From contig VWZX01002368.1 of NCBI GenBank assembly GCA_013399015.1, positions 465,093 through 529,092 on the forward strand: a stretch of DNA of 64,000 bases, written 5' to 3'. Within the stretch, counting starts at the first letter, position 1. Every line of letters starts with the position of its first letter. This DNA is from Galbula dea. Its lineage: Eukaryota; Chordata; Aves; Piciformes; Galbulidae. The notes beneath the pieces were generated by a model. That model was not told where the DNA came from, did not search any database, and saw nothing but the letters and a program-made list of their open reading frames with translations. Shown one piece after another: positions 11,521 through 23,766 of the stretch. The position numbers and the translations under genes are program-made.

Positions 11521-14500
11521 GCTTCTCTTCATTCAGGTGCTTTGCCTTGCATAAAAATCCTGGATTTCCTGTTTTCTGGAGACCAAAACACTGTCCAGAG
11601 AACAAAGCAATTTAATTTTTTTTATCCTATCTATCTTCATAACAAGTATTTTGCTCTAGTGGAATGGGAACACAATTAAAGTAGGGTAAACATTTATGTT
11701 CCTAATTATGAAAGCAAGCCAGCAGGATCAGCATGTTGAGCTGGTGGTGCAGATCCTGGGAGGATGTGAGATGAAGAGGCCAGCAGGAAGCTGGCCAGTG
11801 GAACAGGCCATTGCTTTGATCCACGCAGGGAAGGACAAGCCACAAAATATGTCCTTCAGACCAAGGTGGAGCTGGAGCTCCTGCATGCATGCTGGCAGTC
11901 CTGTAGCCTCACATTAGCTCAAATATGTTTTTAGTGGAGGATATTCAGATTCTTAACTTGTGTGAGATCTTGAGCAATAGATAGTCAAAAATAGCAATTT
12001 TTTAATTACCCTACCACAATCAATATATATTCATATTTTTTAAAAATTCTGAGTGCAATATGAACAAAGTATGAACAAAATCAGCTCTTTGTCATTGTCT
12101 TCTGTTGGGGGAAGCAGGTAGTGGTGGTGAGTTTTTCCCATGTGTCCAAAGAAAGGTCACAAATGATCATTCTGAATGTGTCTTTATTTTAAAAGATAAT
12201 CATTTATTTCAGTGCCTTTTTGGAGCACAGAGCTTAAATATTCATCATACCATGTAAGTCTACGGCACAGTGAATCATATGGCTTCAAATGTAAATAGGT
12301 GTCACAAACTCTGTCAGTCCTCCTGTTCCCAAGCAGGCAGCCTGGGAGGAAGCTGAACCAACTGTTCCTAGGCAGTAATGCAAATTTACATAAAATGTTT
12401 CACATTTTGCATGTTTATTCCGTGCAGATGGCTCCATTTTGAACACCCAGAATTTGTTTTGATTTTGTGACTATAGCTTGTAAACAAAGAGTTGGCTGGC
12501 ATCTCTACCGGGTATAGGTAGCTTTTTGTATTTGATCTAAAATTGAGTGAAGCTGTAGCCAAACCATTAGTCAGTCAAAATAATGTTGCAAGCTGGTTAA
12601 AGGCAGCATATCCAAACCGTGAGGGAAGCCTGAATCAGAGGCGGTAGCACTGTCCATAAATTAACAAATTGATGCACAAGTGTTGTTTCACTTACATAGC
12701 TATTTTAGCCAGGCTCTAAATGCAGCTTTACAAATCAAGGCATCTCACTCTTAAATGTTTTGAACGGAATCACACAGGATTTCTGTTACGTGAATGTGAT
12801 GATACGAGTAATGCCAGGAAAATGCATAGACATTTGTAACTGAAGATGCAGTTATAAAGACTCGCCTGCATCGCTATTAAGCATGAAAACCTTAGAGTTG
12901 ATTCTTGTCCCTGTGCGTTCCATGTATGGAAATGATTTTCAAGGACAAATGAATTCCAAAAATGTAAAGTTCTCTACTTATTATTTTGTCAGTACCACTC
13001 CTAAATCTTGCAGATAAGGTTTTAGGGTTATTTTTCCTACTATCAGTATTTAAATGTTTTAGCACTTTTTTATGTATTAGTTAACAGAAACAGACACTGA
13101 TTTGGACTTATTTGAGAGTGTAGTCGAGCCATCTTTTGCTTTAAAATGTTCCCTCTGCCTCTGTCTTCTCTAATTCAAGTAATTTAGTTGAAGGATAAGT
13201 AGCCAGAGTACGTTCAAAAGCCTTGTCTTTATTTTGGTGGACCTAATTATTCCAGACAATACAAAATATGTTTCAGTAACTCCCCTCTTACCCATTCAGA
13301 GTGTATCTGTGCTTCCTGCTTATCTGCAGTACAGTTCTGCTTGGACATTCCTCACATCTATCACCTTTCTGGAGAAATACATAACATTTGTAAATCTGAA
13401 AGAATTCCCCAACAGCTGCCATAAAATTAAGCTGTTAAAGAGCTCTTGGAGCTTGTTTAAATGTAGACCTAAACAAACCTCTTTGCTGTTTAGCTCAAGA
13501 TAAATCTATTTAAAAGTCGTCTTCTACATCACTTCGCAATTTTAATGAGTTTATATATCAGCCTTTGCCAGATTTTTACTGTAGCTACTCTGCACGATTA
13601 CAGCCTTGATAAAGTAGGGACTAAAATTGTTTATTATATATTATTCTTTAGAAGCAAAACTTTTTCCCCCAGAGGCTGTTGGGAGAGCTATTGATTTTCT
13701 GCCACAATGTGAAATGTGTGACCTTTATAATACGAGCAATGATTACAAAGCCAATAAAATGACATCATTCTGTTTAAACTTTAGAGTTCACAGGGCAAAT
13801 AGCAGAATGTGCCACTTTTAATGATGTCCACGGACGATAAGTGTATGTTGCCTGGCTTCAAGTACCAGGTAGGGCTGTGTCTTTTCCCTGCTCTTAAGGC
13901 AAGAAGTCTGTGCTTTTCTGAAAGCAGACTTTTCTAAATGTTTGCATCTACTGATGCCACTGACAAAACTCTTCCTGATGTGATGCAAAATGAGCTGTTT
14001 GGGGCACAGCAGTATACATTCATACAGATTTCCCCCAGTCAACTGTATATGCATTTACAGGACTAAATTCTGTTCTGCTAATATAGCTTTAACCACTTCA
14101 TTGCAGCTCCTCTAGAGTAGCTGAAAGAAATCTCCATCCCAAATAGATGAAATGTACCTGCACAGAGCATATCAGTATTCTAATATGTGTGAAAACAAGA
14201 AACACGGAAAGCTTTAGTAAGGCTTGGTGAGGAGGATACCACAACCTGATCCACTGAAATCGCTTTGAGAAGAAATCTGTGAATTTTCCATTCCAGTCAC
14301 ATGAGTCTGTTTCCCCACATTGTTTTCTTCCCTTACTTCAAACACTGATTTTTGATCCATTATGACCTGCTTCAACCAATTCCCTGTCCGTTCTGCAGCC
14401 TGTACCAAGCCAGATCCCCAGCATGGAAACCAGGGTAGCTGTGGTTGCCCTGTGCAGGCTCAACCAAGCCTGTGCTCAGTGTTTGGTCCAGCTAAACGTG

Positions 14501-15540
14501 AAGCCAAAGTGCTTGCTGCTGAGAAAGGGCAAGCAAAACAGCACAACACATCAAGGCATTGCAGAGAAAGGAGTAGGGATAATTTTCTTTCCCATTTCTG
14601 GCTCATTGTGTAATATCAATAATCTCTGTAGCTTTATATTATATTTGCTGTAAGTGGCTCTAGTGATTGATTAAATACCTTGGCTTTTCTTTGGCGTTTA
14701 ATCAATTACAACAGCAGTTTATTGCTTGGTGTATTAAAAAGTAAGAGAGATTATTACTTAATTATTCTGAAAAATAGCAGCTTGCAGTTGTTGCTAACAT
14801 GAGGATGTGTCTGCACTGATATTGGTGTCACATCCTCCTTTCCTTTGTGCCTCCCGGTGTCTGCGCTGGATGAGAGCGTGTGATTCCCAGTGGGTCACAC
14901 ACAGCCATTGCCAGCAGAGTGCAATTAGTGGCATTAAATAAATAATTGCTTATGGTGGAGCTTCCCACGCTGTGAAGAGCCTGAATCTGTCACTTGCTGG
15001 GTACCTCCAGATCTCACTTAAATTTTAGGCAATGTCCTTATTAACCAGCCCATGTGAATATGAATTCACTTTCAGGTACAAACTGCTTCTGAAAATAATA
15101 CAGCAAGAAATACATCTATGCTAGGAGGCATTTTGATAGCCTAGAATGTAGCACCAGATATGTGCACAACTAGAGATAAATCAGATATGGGGCATGTTAT
15201 TGATATGTGAGTGCAAGAAAGAAAAAAATAACCAACCTTTTCCTCTTATCCTCCTGAGGACCTGGGAAATGGCAACTCTCTGCTTTGGCACTTCAGGTTT
15301 TCTGCCTTGAGTGCAAAGTCGAATCCGTATGCAAGAGTTCAGAAAGAATATTGTGGTGTGATAAAGCATAGGGATTCAGGGTAGTGTACGCATCTGTGAA
15401 TGTAGAGATACCACACGTATTCTCACCTGTCTGCTTGTGAAACAGGATCTAACCCACCTACATTCCCAATATTTAGAGGGGTCAAAAAAGGGTTTAGTTC
15501 CTTACTTTGACCCTGATGTTCTCTATGATCATAGCGAAAT

Positions 15541-15640
15541 GATTTTGTCTCCTTGTGCTTCAGTTTCTTTTTCTGAATGGGAGTAACCATTATTTGCTAC
15601 CTTAGAGAAGCATGTGAAATTAATGACTGTTAGCTGCTCC
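15541..15640 (+). repeat. MIR-like SINE relic
   Basis: The segment CCTTGTGCTTCAGTTTCTTT followed by a TGAATGGGAGTAA stretch and CTACCTTAG resembles the MIR core (CTGTGCCTCAGTTTCC, TGTAAAATGGGRATAAT, CCTACCTCA) at a level expected of an ancient amniote SINE. Assignment is by eye; both ends are uncertain. Confidence 0.5.
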
Positions 15641-16984
15641 TCCATTGTAGTAGTGGAGGATATACACCATCTAAACACTTTCAGTGGAGAAACCTCTTTA
15701 AAGCTTTGATCCTGCAGAGCTGTATATGAATTAAAGCCACACCCTTGACTTGACGAGGGCCAGTCAATAGAATACCAGTGGCAAAGCATCCACTGCAAAT
15801 TTTAAACATTTCCCCAGATGATTTTAGGGGTTATTGGGGTGGGTGGGGTATCATGACAGTAGAAAATTGATCCTTGTATGTTGTTTATTTTTATTCCATT
15901 ATGGGAGTGGAGATCTGACCATCACCTTTCTAGGAAACTTTGTGAATCTAAGAGGTTGGTAGTGCTCTTGCTCATGCTTAAAGCTGGCATTGCCTGTGAA
16001 TAGTGATGCTTGGCCAGTCTGTCTAAGTCATGCAGCATCATATGCCAGTTTTGTGTCAATTGTGCGATGGCTTTTGCAAGTGCTCTAGCAGAAATGGAGC
16101 GAGCAGATGTTGAGTGTCCAGTGACTAGGAGAAGTTCATGTTTCTTTGAGAAGGTGCTGGATGGTCCTAACCATTAAAAGAGTTTATTTTCTTACTCCAA
16201 CAGATTTCCCCTCCCCTCCTCGATGTTACCAAATTTATCAACACTTTTGTCTTTCAGGTGTAACCTGTCTTTAGTGTTGCAGACACATCAGCCAACCATG
16301 CATTAAGAACTGGGCCCTTACTTTAATTCAGTATAATTTTCTTTTTGTCCAATAATTTCACAAGCACTAATCCACACTTCAAATGCAGGAGATACTTTGA
16401 TCCCCAAATTGTTCAGCACTTCATGCAGGAAAAACCGTAGGCCACAGTCATGAAACTCCTAGAGGATGGCTGCTGGCTTCCTGTGGCAGAGCTGGTTGTT
16501 GTTTTACCCCCTCTCCCTTCTTTGCTCTAACCATTTTGTCTGTCTATATTGTCTTGTATTCAGTTTTTAAAGCAATTGCCATGAAGGGCTTCCTTTTTTT
16601 AGTGCCTAAAAGGGAACAATAGATTTTTAGAATAAGCTTATGTGTATTTTTAAATGACCAATCTGTATATGCATATCATATCTTTCATATCTGTACTTTA
16701 ATATAACATACTGAGAAGTGCAAGCTAAACAGAAATTAATTTTTTATTATTATTCTTTTGTATGAAAAGGTCTTTAAATGTATCCTTAAATGCACATGAC
16801 ATTTAAAATTATTCCAGTGTTGGATTCCTGAAAAAGTAGATGACCTTTTCTCATGAAATTGGAGAGTGTTTTTTCCTTAACAGTTACATTATACACAGAA
16901 GATGAGATGTTAACCAAGATGTTAAAATGTATTGTTTCCCTTTCAAAGCTAATCCTGTTCCTCATTTTCATTAATGTTGGCTCA

Positions 16985-17025
16985 TTCATTTTTTTCTTTT
17001 CTTTCCTTTCCTTTTCTTTTGCAAC
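16985..17025. repeat. T/C-rich (TTTCC)n-like tract
   Basis: An imperfect pyrimidine repeat of TTTTC and TTTCC units about 40 bp long, some 250 bp before the acceptor of the second BTB exon. It is too far upstream to be that exon's own polypyrimidine tract. Confidence 0.7.
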
Positions 17026-17278
17026 TGTTTTTGCATGAAAATGCAGAGTAGCAATAAACAGATTTTTCATAAGATTTGCTTTAAGACTCTTCTCTTTCAG
17101 ATCCAGTTAAAGTTTTTAAGTTCAGTTATTTTAAAATTCATGTTCTTCAGTTTCGTAAACAAAAATAATGGAGAAATATAATGAGGTGCAAAGCAATTAT
17201 CTAGACCTCACTAATCAATAAATGCCAACAAAATGGGGATGGTGTAATGTCCATAATTTAATTGTCTGCTGTTACCAG

Positions 17279-17478
17279 GTCACCACGAGACAGTAGCAGA
17301 AGCGGGGAGAAGCTGGAATTGGCCATGTCCAACCTCACTGCGGATGTCCTGGAGTTACTCCTGGAGTTTGTTTATACAGGTTCTTTGATCATAGATTCAG
17401 CCAATGCAAAAACCCTACTAGAAGCTGCCAGCAAGTTCCAGTTTCATACTTTCTGTAAAGTCTGCGTTTCATTTCTAG
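17279..17478 (+). CDS. KLHL29: KLHL29 coding exon 2 in window: second half of BTB domain
   Basis: After the acceptor TTACCAG (17278) the first G completes arginine 46. The frame reads SPRDSSRSGEKLELAMSNLT, then ADVLELLLEFVYTGSLIIDS, ANAKTLLEAASKFQFHTFCK and VCVSFL. This matches the BTB second half: the AD.LELLLEFVYTG strand-helix, the N...LL.AA..FQ helix and the C..FL exit. The stretch SPRDSSRSG (window residues 47-55) is polar and low in complexity and is probably the least constrained part. The exon ends with a single G before GTAAGA, giving glutamate 113 with the two As of the next exon. The two BTB exons are separated by 15.2 kb, yet their codon phase is exact. Confidence 0.93.
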
Positions 17479-20261
17479 GTAAGACTCATTCCATCTAGTG
17501 ACATTTTAAGATCTCATTTTAAGGTTTGTAAGCCTTCCAACAACTCTTAAAAGATAATTAGGAAACACGAGTTTCAATACAGTAACATTTTTTTTAAGTA
17601 TTTATGTGGGTTGAGATTTGAATTTAAAATGCTGACACAATGGCAAGTGGGCAGTGATCTAGAGAGGTGTATCCTGGTGTTTGAGTGGCAGCTGCTTTCA
17701 CATCATGGATAGGCGTTTTTCTGGAATGTCATCATGCTTGGTATGATGACGTTTTGTTTCCCAGAGGCAGATCACTGTACAGATACCAGGCTGTAGCACA
17801 CAGGTTACTTATAAATGTGGCAGCAAATGTTGGGTGCTACACCAGATCAGCTTGGTTAAGCACTGAAAGTGTTAAGAGGTGGACTGTCACAGAGGAGTTA
17901 GGATCATTTACTGGTCTGAACTGGAACCATCTAGCACCATTTCTGTCATGGCAGAAGAGGAGTCAGAACTGGAGCACAGATGAAACACATGTTGGTTCAA
18001 ATTCCTGCCTGTATCACATGCCACTCATTCACTACTACGACTATGATATCAGTTAATGAGACAGTAATAGATTACAAATTATTAACACAAAGTTATTAAT
18101 ACAAAAAGTGTGAGCTTGATCTTACATGACTTACTTTCCATGTTCAAGTTGCAAGTATCATTTTTAGACATCTGATTTCTATTCAGGCTTCCTCAGCTTG
18201 GTATGGGAGATATCATTCTCTTTGGACCCCAAATATATCTTCAAACCACACGAACTACAGATTCTTCTTGGGCAGTTTTCACTTAAAATCGACATCTAGA
18301 ATTACAGAGTATAGAAGATGAAAGCTTAGAAAATGCTGTTCTCCTTAAAACAAAAGAACAAGAAGCTCAAATGAGCCCAGTTTACTTCTGTATTAATTTT
18401 CACTGTGACATTGAGCTGCTGGCAAGATGAGTGGTGTGACTTGGCTGGTACAATACAGGCACCAATAAAGAATCTGTGGTATTGTATTCTTTTCTTTCCA
18501 GCTTTTTATATGTCACTTGTTTAAAAGTCTGCTCTCAAATGAGTGGCTAGTGGGTAAGTGGAATCTATGCTTTGCAATCCTGCTCTGTTGACTATGCAAC
18601 TTGAGTGAGTGCTCTGGCTCTGGCATTCCTTTCCCCCAGCTTCCCATTGTCACCTTTTGAAGTGATGGCATATTACGGCCTTTCCAGGAACAGGAGATGT
18701 GTTTAAGTTGTGCTATCTCTATAAGGATTCAGCCACAAAACCAAAATACATTTATTTCACTAAATCAGTGTGAGATTTCTCTTTTCTGAGAGTTAATATT
18801 TGAAATCAGTGAACCATGTTATGCTATGAAATAGTAGAGTTGATTATAAGTTCAATGATATATGGGGAGTCACTGGAATTTTGTATTCTCATTTGGTGAA
18901 TTCATGGAGTGTAGTTGCTTATTTTTATTTATAGCTGTGGCTGGATTGCTCTACAGAGATAGTAGAGCATTTCCCATCTAAAAAGTTAAGGGAGAGGCAT
19001 TTTTTCTTCTCTGTGGCTGTGTTTTTTCTTTTTACCCCAGCCATATAGTAAAAATCAAGAGTTTTTTCAGGGTTTATTCACTAGTATAAGTAATGATTCT
19101 TTCCCATCAGTGATCATGTCTAAATATTGAAGAGAAGTGGAGGGAAGTCCAAAGAGGCCCAAATAAGTAAAAGCCTCAAATTAATAGGTTTATTCATCAT
19201 GGTACCATCTTAGGAGAAATTCAGGTCACCCTTTTTTAGCCAAGAAGTTCCAGCAGGATCCTAACTGACTGATGTCCAAGCAGCTCTTGTGTCTCTATCC
19301 TAGGCCTCTCAGCAGCATTGGGCAGAGGCACCCCAAATCTACTTGAATTTTCTGGAGGAAGCATGCTGCAAATGTGTCAGGAAAATGGTTTCATTTCAAT
19401 GGGAGGTTTCTTAACCAACTTCAGTGGTCTAATTATAGCCACGTTCTCTCTCGTCCCCGCATGCTGTCTCCTCCGCTTTTGTCTAGACTAGGAGAAATGA
19501 CAACAGTTTTGTGCTGACTGGTGCAACGATGCTGACAAGTTCATGCAGGCACCATATGATAACTGGGCAAATGTTTGCAAACTGGTCAGAACATCATAGG
19601 TATTTCCTCCATCCATATGGCTGAAGACTTGAGGGTTTTCCTCTGTTTCTTTTGGTTGGTTGGGGGTTTGGTTTGTTTTTCTTTGTTGTTTTGGTTTGAT
19701 TTATGCTATTATCATCATAGTCATGGCTCAAATCAGATTTCAGATTTTTAGTATCAGTTTGGGACCATGATGCAGGGACCCTTATTACAGGAGGGAACAA
19801 ATTCTGAGCTTATGCTTCAGCATGATGCTGATAAAAATATTCTTCATTAGGTCTAACGAAGTTGGTGGAAGCTTGTCATGCTAGATTTATGGAGCAGAAT
19901 AGGAAAGAGCAGGAGCTCTAAATTTTCTTCGTCTCTTTGGCAAAAGGCACAAAGACAAACTTCACAAAGACTATGAGAGGGAGCTATGAGGAAAACTAAG
20001 GTAGAAAGAGGCCTTTTTGGTACTTATGAATTTGAGGGAAAGTATTATGGGTAATTTTTTGTTCATCTAAAGTGGAGAATTTTGAGCTAGCTTGAGAACC
20101 ACTGCCCACCACTGAAGAAACTGAAGCATCAACTGTGTCTGGAGACACAGGAGAAATGAGGACTGCTTTCAGAGGGGAAGACAAATCTTTTGGACAATAA
20201 TTGCATCCAGAAGTCTTCCACCTATCTCCCATCTTCACATGCTTTTTACACTAGTAGGAAT

Positions 20262-20323
20262 ACCTGAGGAGTAAGACACACCCCCCCCATCAGAATGTAT
20301 GCAGAATGTGATGAGGAAATCCA
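20262..20323 (+). repeat. Direct repeat copy 1 (about 60 bp)
   Basis: This segment, from ACCTGAGGAGTAAGAC through a C-run to GAGGAAATCCA, recurs about 1 kb downstream with roughly six substitutions and a two-base shorter C-run. No repeat family was recognised. Confidence 0.8.
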
Positions 20324-21262
20324 TGTTTTGTGTTAATTTTAGTGATACCCAAGTCATCATCTAGAAAGCTTTTCTAACTGAAAATACAGTACTTAATGCA
20401 CACAGAGGAGGCTTACATCTACCCCTGAGCTTCCATCATACTGTTACTGCAATCTCGCTGAGTAATCCTTCAAACCATCTATGTCTGACTTTATCTCAAG
20501 TTGTCCTGCTTGTAGAAGTGTCATCTTAGCATTCTGCCTGGCTTATTATCTCACGATGACTCTGCACAGGATCCCGTTCCAAAATCATATATAGAGTAAG
20601 TGGAGAATACTGACTGCTGATCTGCAATATTATGACTACTTATGTTATCCAGCAGTGTCTCAAAGCAGTGAGAACCTGCTAGATTACACCTGATATCCTT
20701 AAAGGCCACTCATAAGTCTACTATGAACTGTCCTTGAGCACTGGGAATAGTTTAGTAGTCAGCAGTCATGTTCTGAATGGGCTCAAGGTGAAACTCCACA
20801 AAACTCAGTTGTTACATTCCAGTATCACTGTGCCAAAACCAGCAATTGTTGTAAACATATCAGCATCCAAAGTAAAATGGCTCTGGAGCAGAACTGTTGG
20901 TCCTTAGCTGTCTTTTGTCATGTCATGCCACCAAATTGCAGTCATTTGGGATGGGGAATATTATATAGCAGAAGTCTATATCTAAGTAGTCATGTAGGCT
21001 CCCTTTATAGTCACTGAAGAGTAAGAGGCATTGGTATGGCATAGTTCTGATTAACCTGAAGTGATCCAAAATATTACCAGATTGCTTCTTGTAATTGTTT
21101 GTGAGTGTGCAAAGGATACTGGTGTGATTGCTCAGTTGCATCACAGGCAGCTGGACTCAAGGGTCATCAGTCTTGCCCCTCAATTTTGAGTCAGAGGTGA
21201 AAAATGAAGGCATTATTTTTTCCATACCTGCTATATGTATTGCCCCAAGCTCTGTCTTACTC

Positions 21263-21322
21263 ACCTGCAGAGTAAGACTCTCCCCCCATCAGAATGTACA
21301 CAGAATGTGATGAGGAAATCCA
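21263..21322 (+). repeat. Direct repeat copy 2 (about 60 bp)
   Basis: Partner of the copy at 20262, in the same orientation, from ACCTGCAGAGTAAGAC to GAGGAAATCCA. The similarity stops sharply on the right side of both copies, so the event involved only this short segment, or the flanks have since decayed. Confidence 0.8.
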
Positions 21323-22234
21323 CAGTCACATGCTATCCCTCATCTTAAAAAGGCACCACTGTGCCCACCTTGCTGTGGTGCTCATCACATCAAAAGTGAT
21401 GAAGTGCAAAGATGTGTGTCACCAGCCTCCAGAATGTACCCTTGTCCATATCTCTCTGGGACACCTGTGTGAATAGCCCTGTGATACCTGCTGAATCAGA
21501 CAGGGATAATGTCATTTGGATCTGCCACTGTGTGGTTTCTTGGGGAAGAGGAAGGAGTGAAGCTCAAAGGGACAAAATAGAGCTGCTTGGACACCAGTGT
21601 ACCAGGCTGTGTCACTCAGCCCGCATTGTTAGAGGTAGAAAAACCTGTCCGGATCAGAAGAAACCAGTTGTGACCAGTGCTGTTTCTGCCCTACGCCACA
21701 GGCTTAGCTGGGGGTGATATGGGAATCTCTCCTGCTAGAGGCAGACCCAGTCCCTTGCAAGTCTCTTCCTTCATGTGCTAGTAAAAGGCTGCTTAATGAG
21801 TCAGACTTGATTATTACCTTTTTATAAACTCTTTGAGGATAAGGTGGAGTGTTGTCAGATTTGTCTTTGACTTGAGAGTTTGCCAAGCGATGATGAGAGT
21901 TTTGAGCTCTGTTAGATGATTATTTTACCCCTAGCCGTCTGTATACATGAAACTGTGCCAACAGACAGAACCAAGGAACCTAGAAGACTTTTTTGGTTTG
22001 ATGTTTTGAGTTTTTTTATGGAGCTTTGTGCTTCATAGCTATCAGTTTGCAGCCTGTCTCTGGGCAATCTTTGCATGACAAAATCCACTGACACCAAACA
22101 TTGCCACTGATCCAATCAGCTTGAGGAAATGGGCTCCTTGGAGTCAGTACAATCAACTGATGCAAAATGAGACAACCTAGTTTCAAGACTGCTGGATTTG
22201 TGAAAGAAACTAAAAAGACTTAGGGGGGAAAAAT

Positions 22235-22316
22235 AACAAAACCAAAACCAAACAAAGAAAGAAAACCAAACACGAAACTCTTAATCTCATGTCAGGTTTA
22301 AAAAAAAAAAAAAAAG
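22235..22316. repeat. AC-rich low-complexity tract and poly-A run
   Basis: Imperfect AAACC and AAAC units at about 22235-22275, followed by an uninterrupted A-run ending near 22316. No retroposon body was recognised upstream. Confidence 0.7.
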
Positions 22317-23506
22317 GTAGGCCATAATCCTATTTTAATCAAGCTACATATAGATAGTGTGCAAGTTTTAAACCTGGTTAAGGCAGAAGCTGGGTGTAGG
22401 GAAAAATCCCCAAGCATTTCCAGCAGAAGCAGTCTGATGGGAGTTTTGTTGGAAGAGATGTGGGGCTATTGCACGTTCCTGTCCAGTGCTCTGAAATAGT
22501 GCGGTAGGATATAACACTGCCGAAATGTGATATACTTCACCTCTGACAGCACACAAACCTGCCACTGGTACCAATGCTTTTGTGATCTAGTGTGGTCTCT
22601 CAATTTTTTTTCTTCCTCCTATATCTTAAAAGAATCTGTTCTGCCTATTAGTAGTGGCTTGGTCAAGGAAAGCTGAGAAGAATCTTTTCTCAGAAAAAAG
22701 CTGAGATCTCCTCTTACAAATGTCTGAAATTGGTGGGTTTTTCTTCAGAATAGCTGAAAAGGAAAAAAGTACCATCAAATATATGGTGTAGCACGCTTTT
22801 AACACAAAGCTACACTGCTGTTACTTCTGTTTGCTGGATAGGAGATAATGCTGTCTCCTCTGTGCATGATTTTCTTTGAAACCCACTACACAACATTTAA
22901 CAGAAGGCGTTAGTATAATCTGTGTTTTGCATAAAGGATGTCATCACATTCAGCAGCAACAAAGTTCCTTTGAAAAATAAAGGGGTGGAAGGAGGTTTTT
23001 TTTTATTTGAAGTAGCTTAGTAGCTGAACAGGGTAAAAATTATCATAAAGCAACTGCAGCATCCTCAGAAATGTCCTTAGTGCTGTTTGCATTTCTTCTT
23101 AAGTGTCTGCGCTGGCGTTTACATCTTTACTGTTTCTTAAAGCAACATTGTAGGCGGTAGAAATAGCAGCAGTCTCTTGGCTGGGTTCCTGTCCCTTGGG
23201 AAGCCCCAGATACTAATATGTCAGTAGGTTTCCCCAGCACCTTGTGAAGGCTTACACGAAAAGCAAACTCAGAAAGGGCATTTCTGTCCCCAGCCTCAGT
23301 TGTTAGACAGACTTTGATTTTTGTACTTTAAACTCCAATCCTAAAGTAACCTAGGGTGCTGCTTCTAATTAGCTCCCTGAAATTAATTAGGGTAGAAGAT
23401 TTGTCCATGGCACTTAATTTTCCTGATCTCAGTAACAATGTGAATCTTGCTTTTCATAATTCTCACTTGCATTTTTTTTATTTATTGTTTTTTTTACTCC
23501 TTTTAG

Positions 23507-23766
23507 AAAAACAGCTGACTGCTAGCAACTGCTTAGGAATATTAGCCATGGCTGAAGCCATGCAGTGCACTGAACTATACAACATGGCCAAAGCATATGC
23601 CCTGCAAATTTTCCCAGAAGTGGCAAACCAAGAAGAAATCCTTAATATCTCAAAAGACGACTTCATTTCCTACATGTCCAATGACAGCCTGAACACCAAA
23701 GCAGAGGAGCTGGTGTATGAAACAGTGATAAAGTGGATTAAGAAGGACGCTGCAATCAGAGCTCAG
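23507..23766 (+). CDS. KLHL29: KLHL29 coding exon 3 in window: BACK domain, first part
   Basis: The acceptor TTTTAG (23506) is followed by AA, completing glutamate 113, then KQLTASNCLGILAMAEAMQC, TELYNMAKAYALQIFPEVAN, QEEILNISKDDFISYMSNDS and LNTKAEELVYETVIKWIKKD. The QL..SNCLGI..MAEA..C motif is the 3-box start of the BACK domain, which in Cul3 adaptors helps hold the cullin. The L....F..Y.S.D.LN...E..VYE.VIKW pattern is the following BACK helices. The exon ends on the complete codon CAG, followed by GTAAAA. The open frame extends upstream to an ATG inside the intron and downstream past the donor; neither extension is coding, since the canonical splice sites and the family alignment define the borders. 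Confidence 0.94.

Larger units (their letters stand above)
2119..17278 (+). other. KLHL29: KLHL29 intron, 15.2 kb
   Basis: The largest intron in the window. It starts with a weak GTTTGC donor and ends TTACCAG at 17278. It holds a strong cryptic acceptor at 2202, a tRNA-Glu/CR1 chimeric element at 5397-5568, AT-rich simple repeats at 9505-9570 and 11485-11520, a MIR-like relic near 15.55-15.64 kb, and a pyrimidine tract near 17.0 kb. AT-rich stretches at 13.6-13.8 and 14.65-14.96 kb look like conserved non-coding DNA but cannot be proven so here. I recognised nothing in the remainder. Confidence 0.85.
17479..23506 (+). other. KLHL29: KLHL29 intron, 6.0 kb
   Basis: A consensus GTAAGA donor and a TTTTAG acceptor after a long T-rich tract bound this intron. 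It holds a G/T-rich low-complexity stretch near 19640-19700, two copies of a 60-bp direct repeat at 20262 and 21263, and an AC-rich plus poly-A tract at about 22235-22316. The short open frames between 17.6 and 22.6 kb show no recognisable family. Nothing else was identified. Confidence 0.8.

Noticed and set aside
17685..18056. 123-codon plus-strand open frame after the second BTB exon
   Set aside because: No domain or family is recognisable and it lies in an intron; the length is within chance for this composition.
21412..21717. 101-codon plus-strand frame beside the direct repeat
   Set aside because: Considered as a retroelement or pseudogene fragment, but no motif could be recognised.
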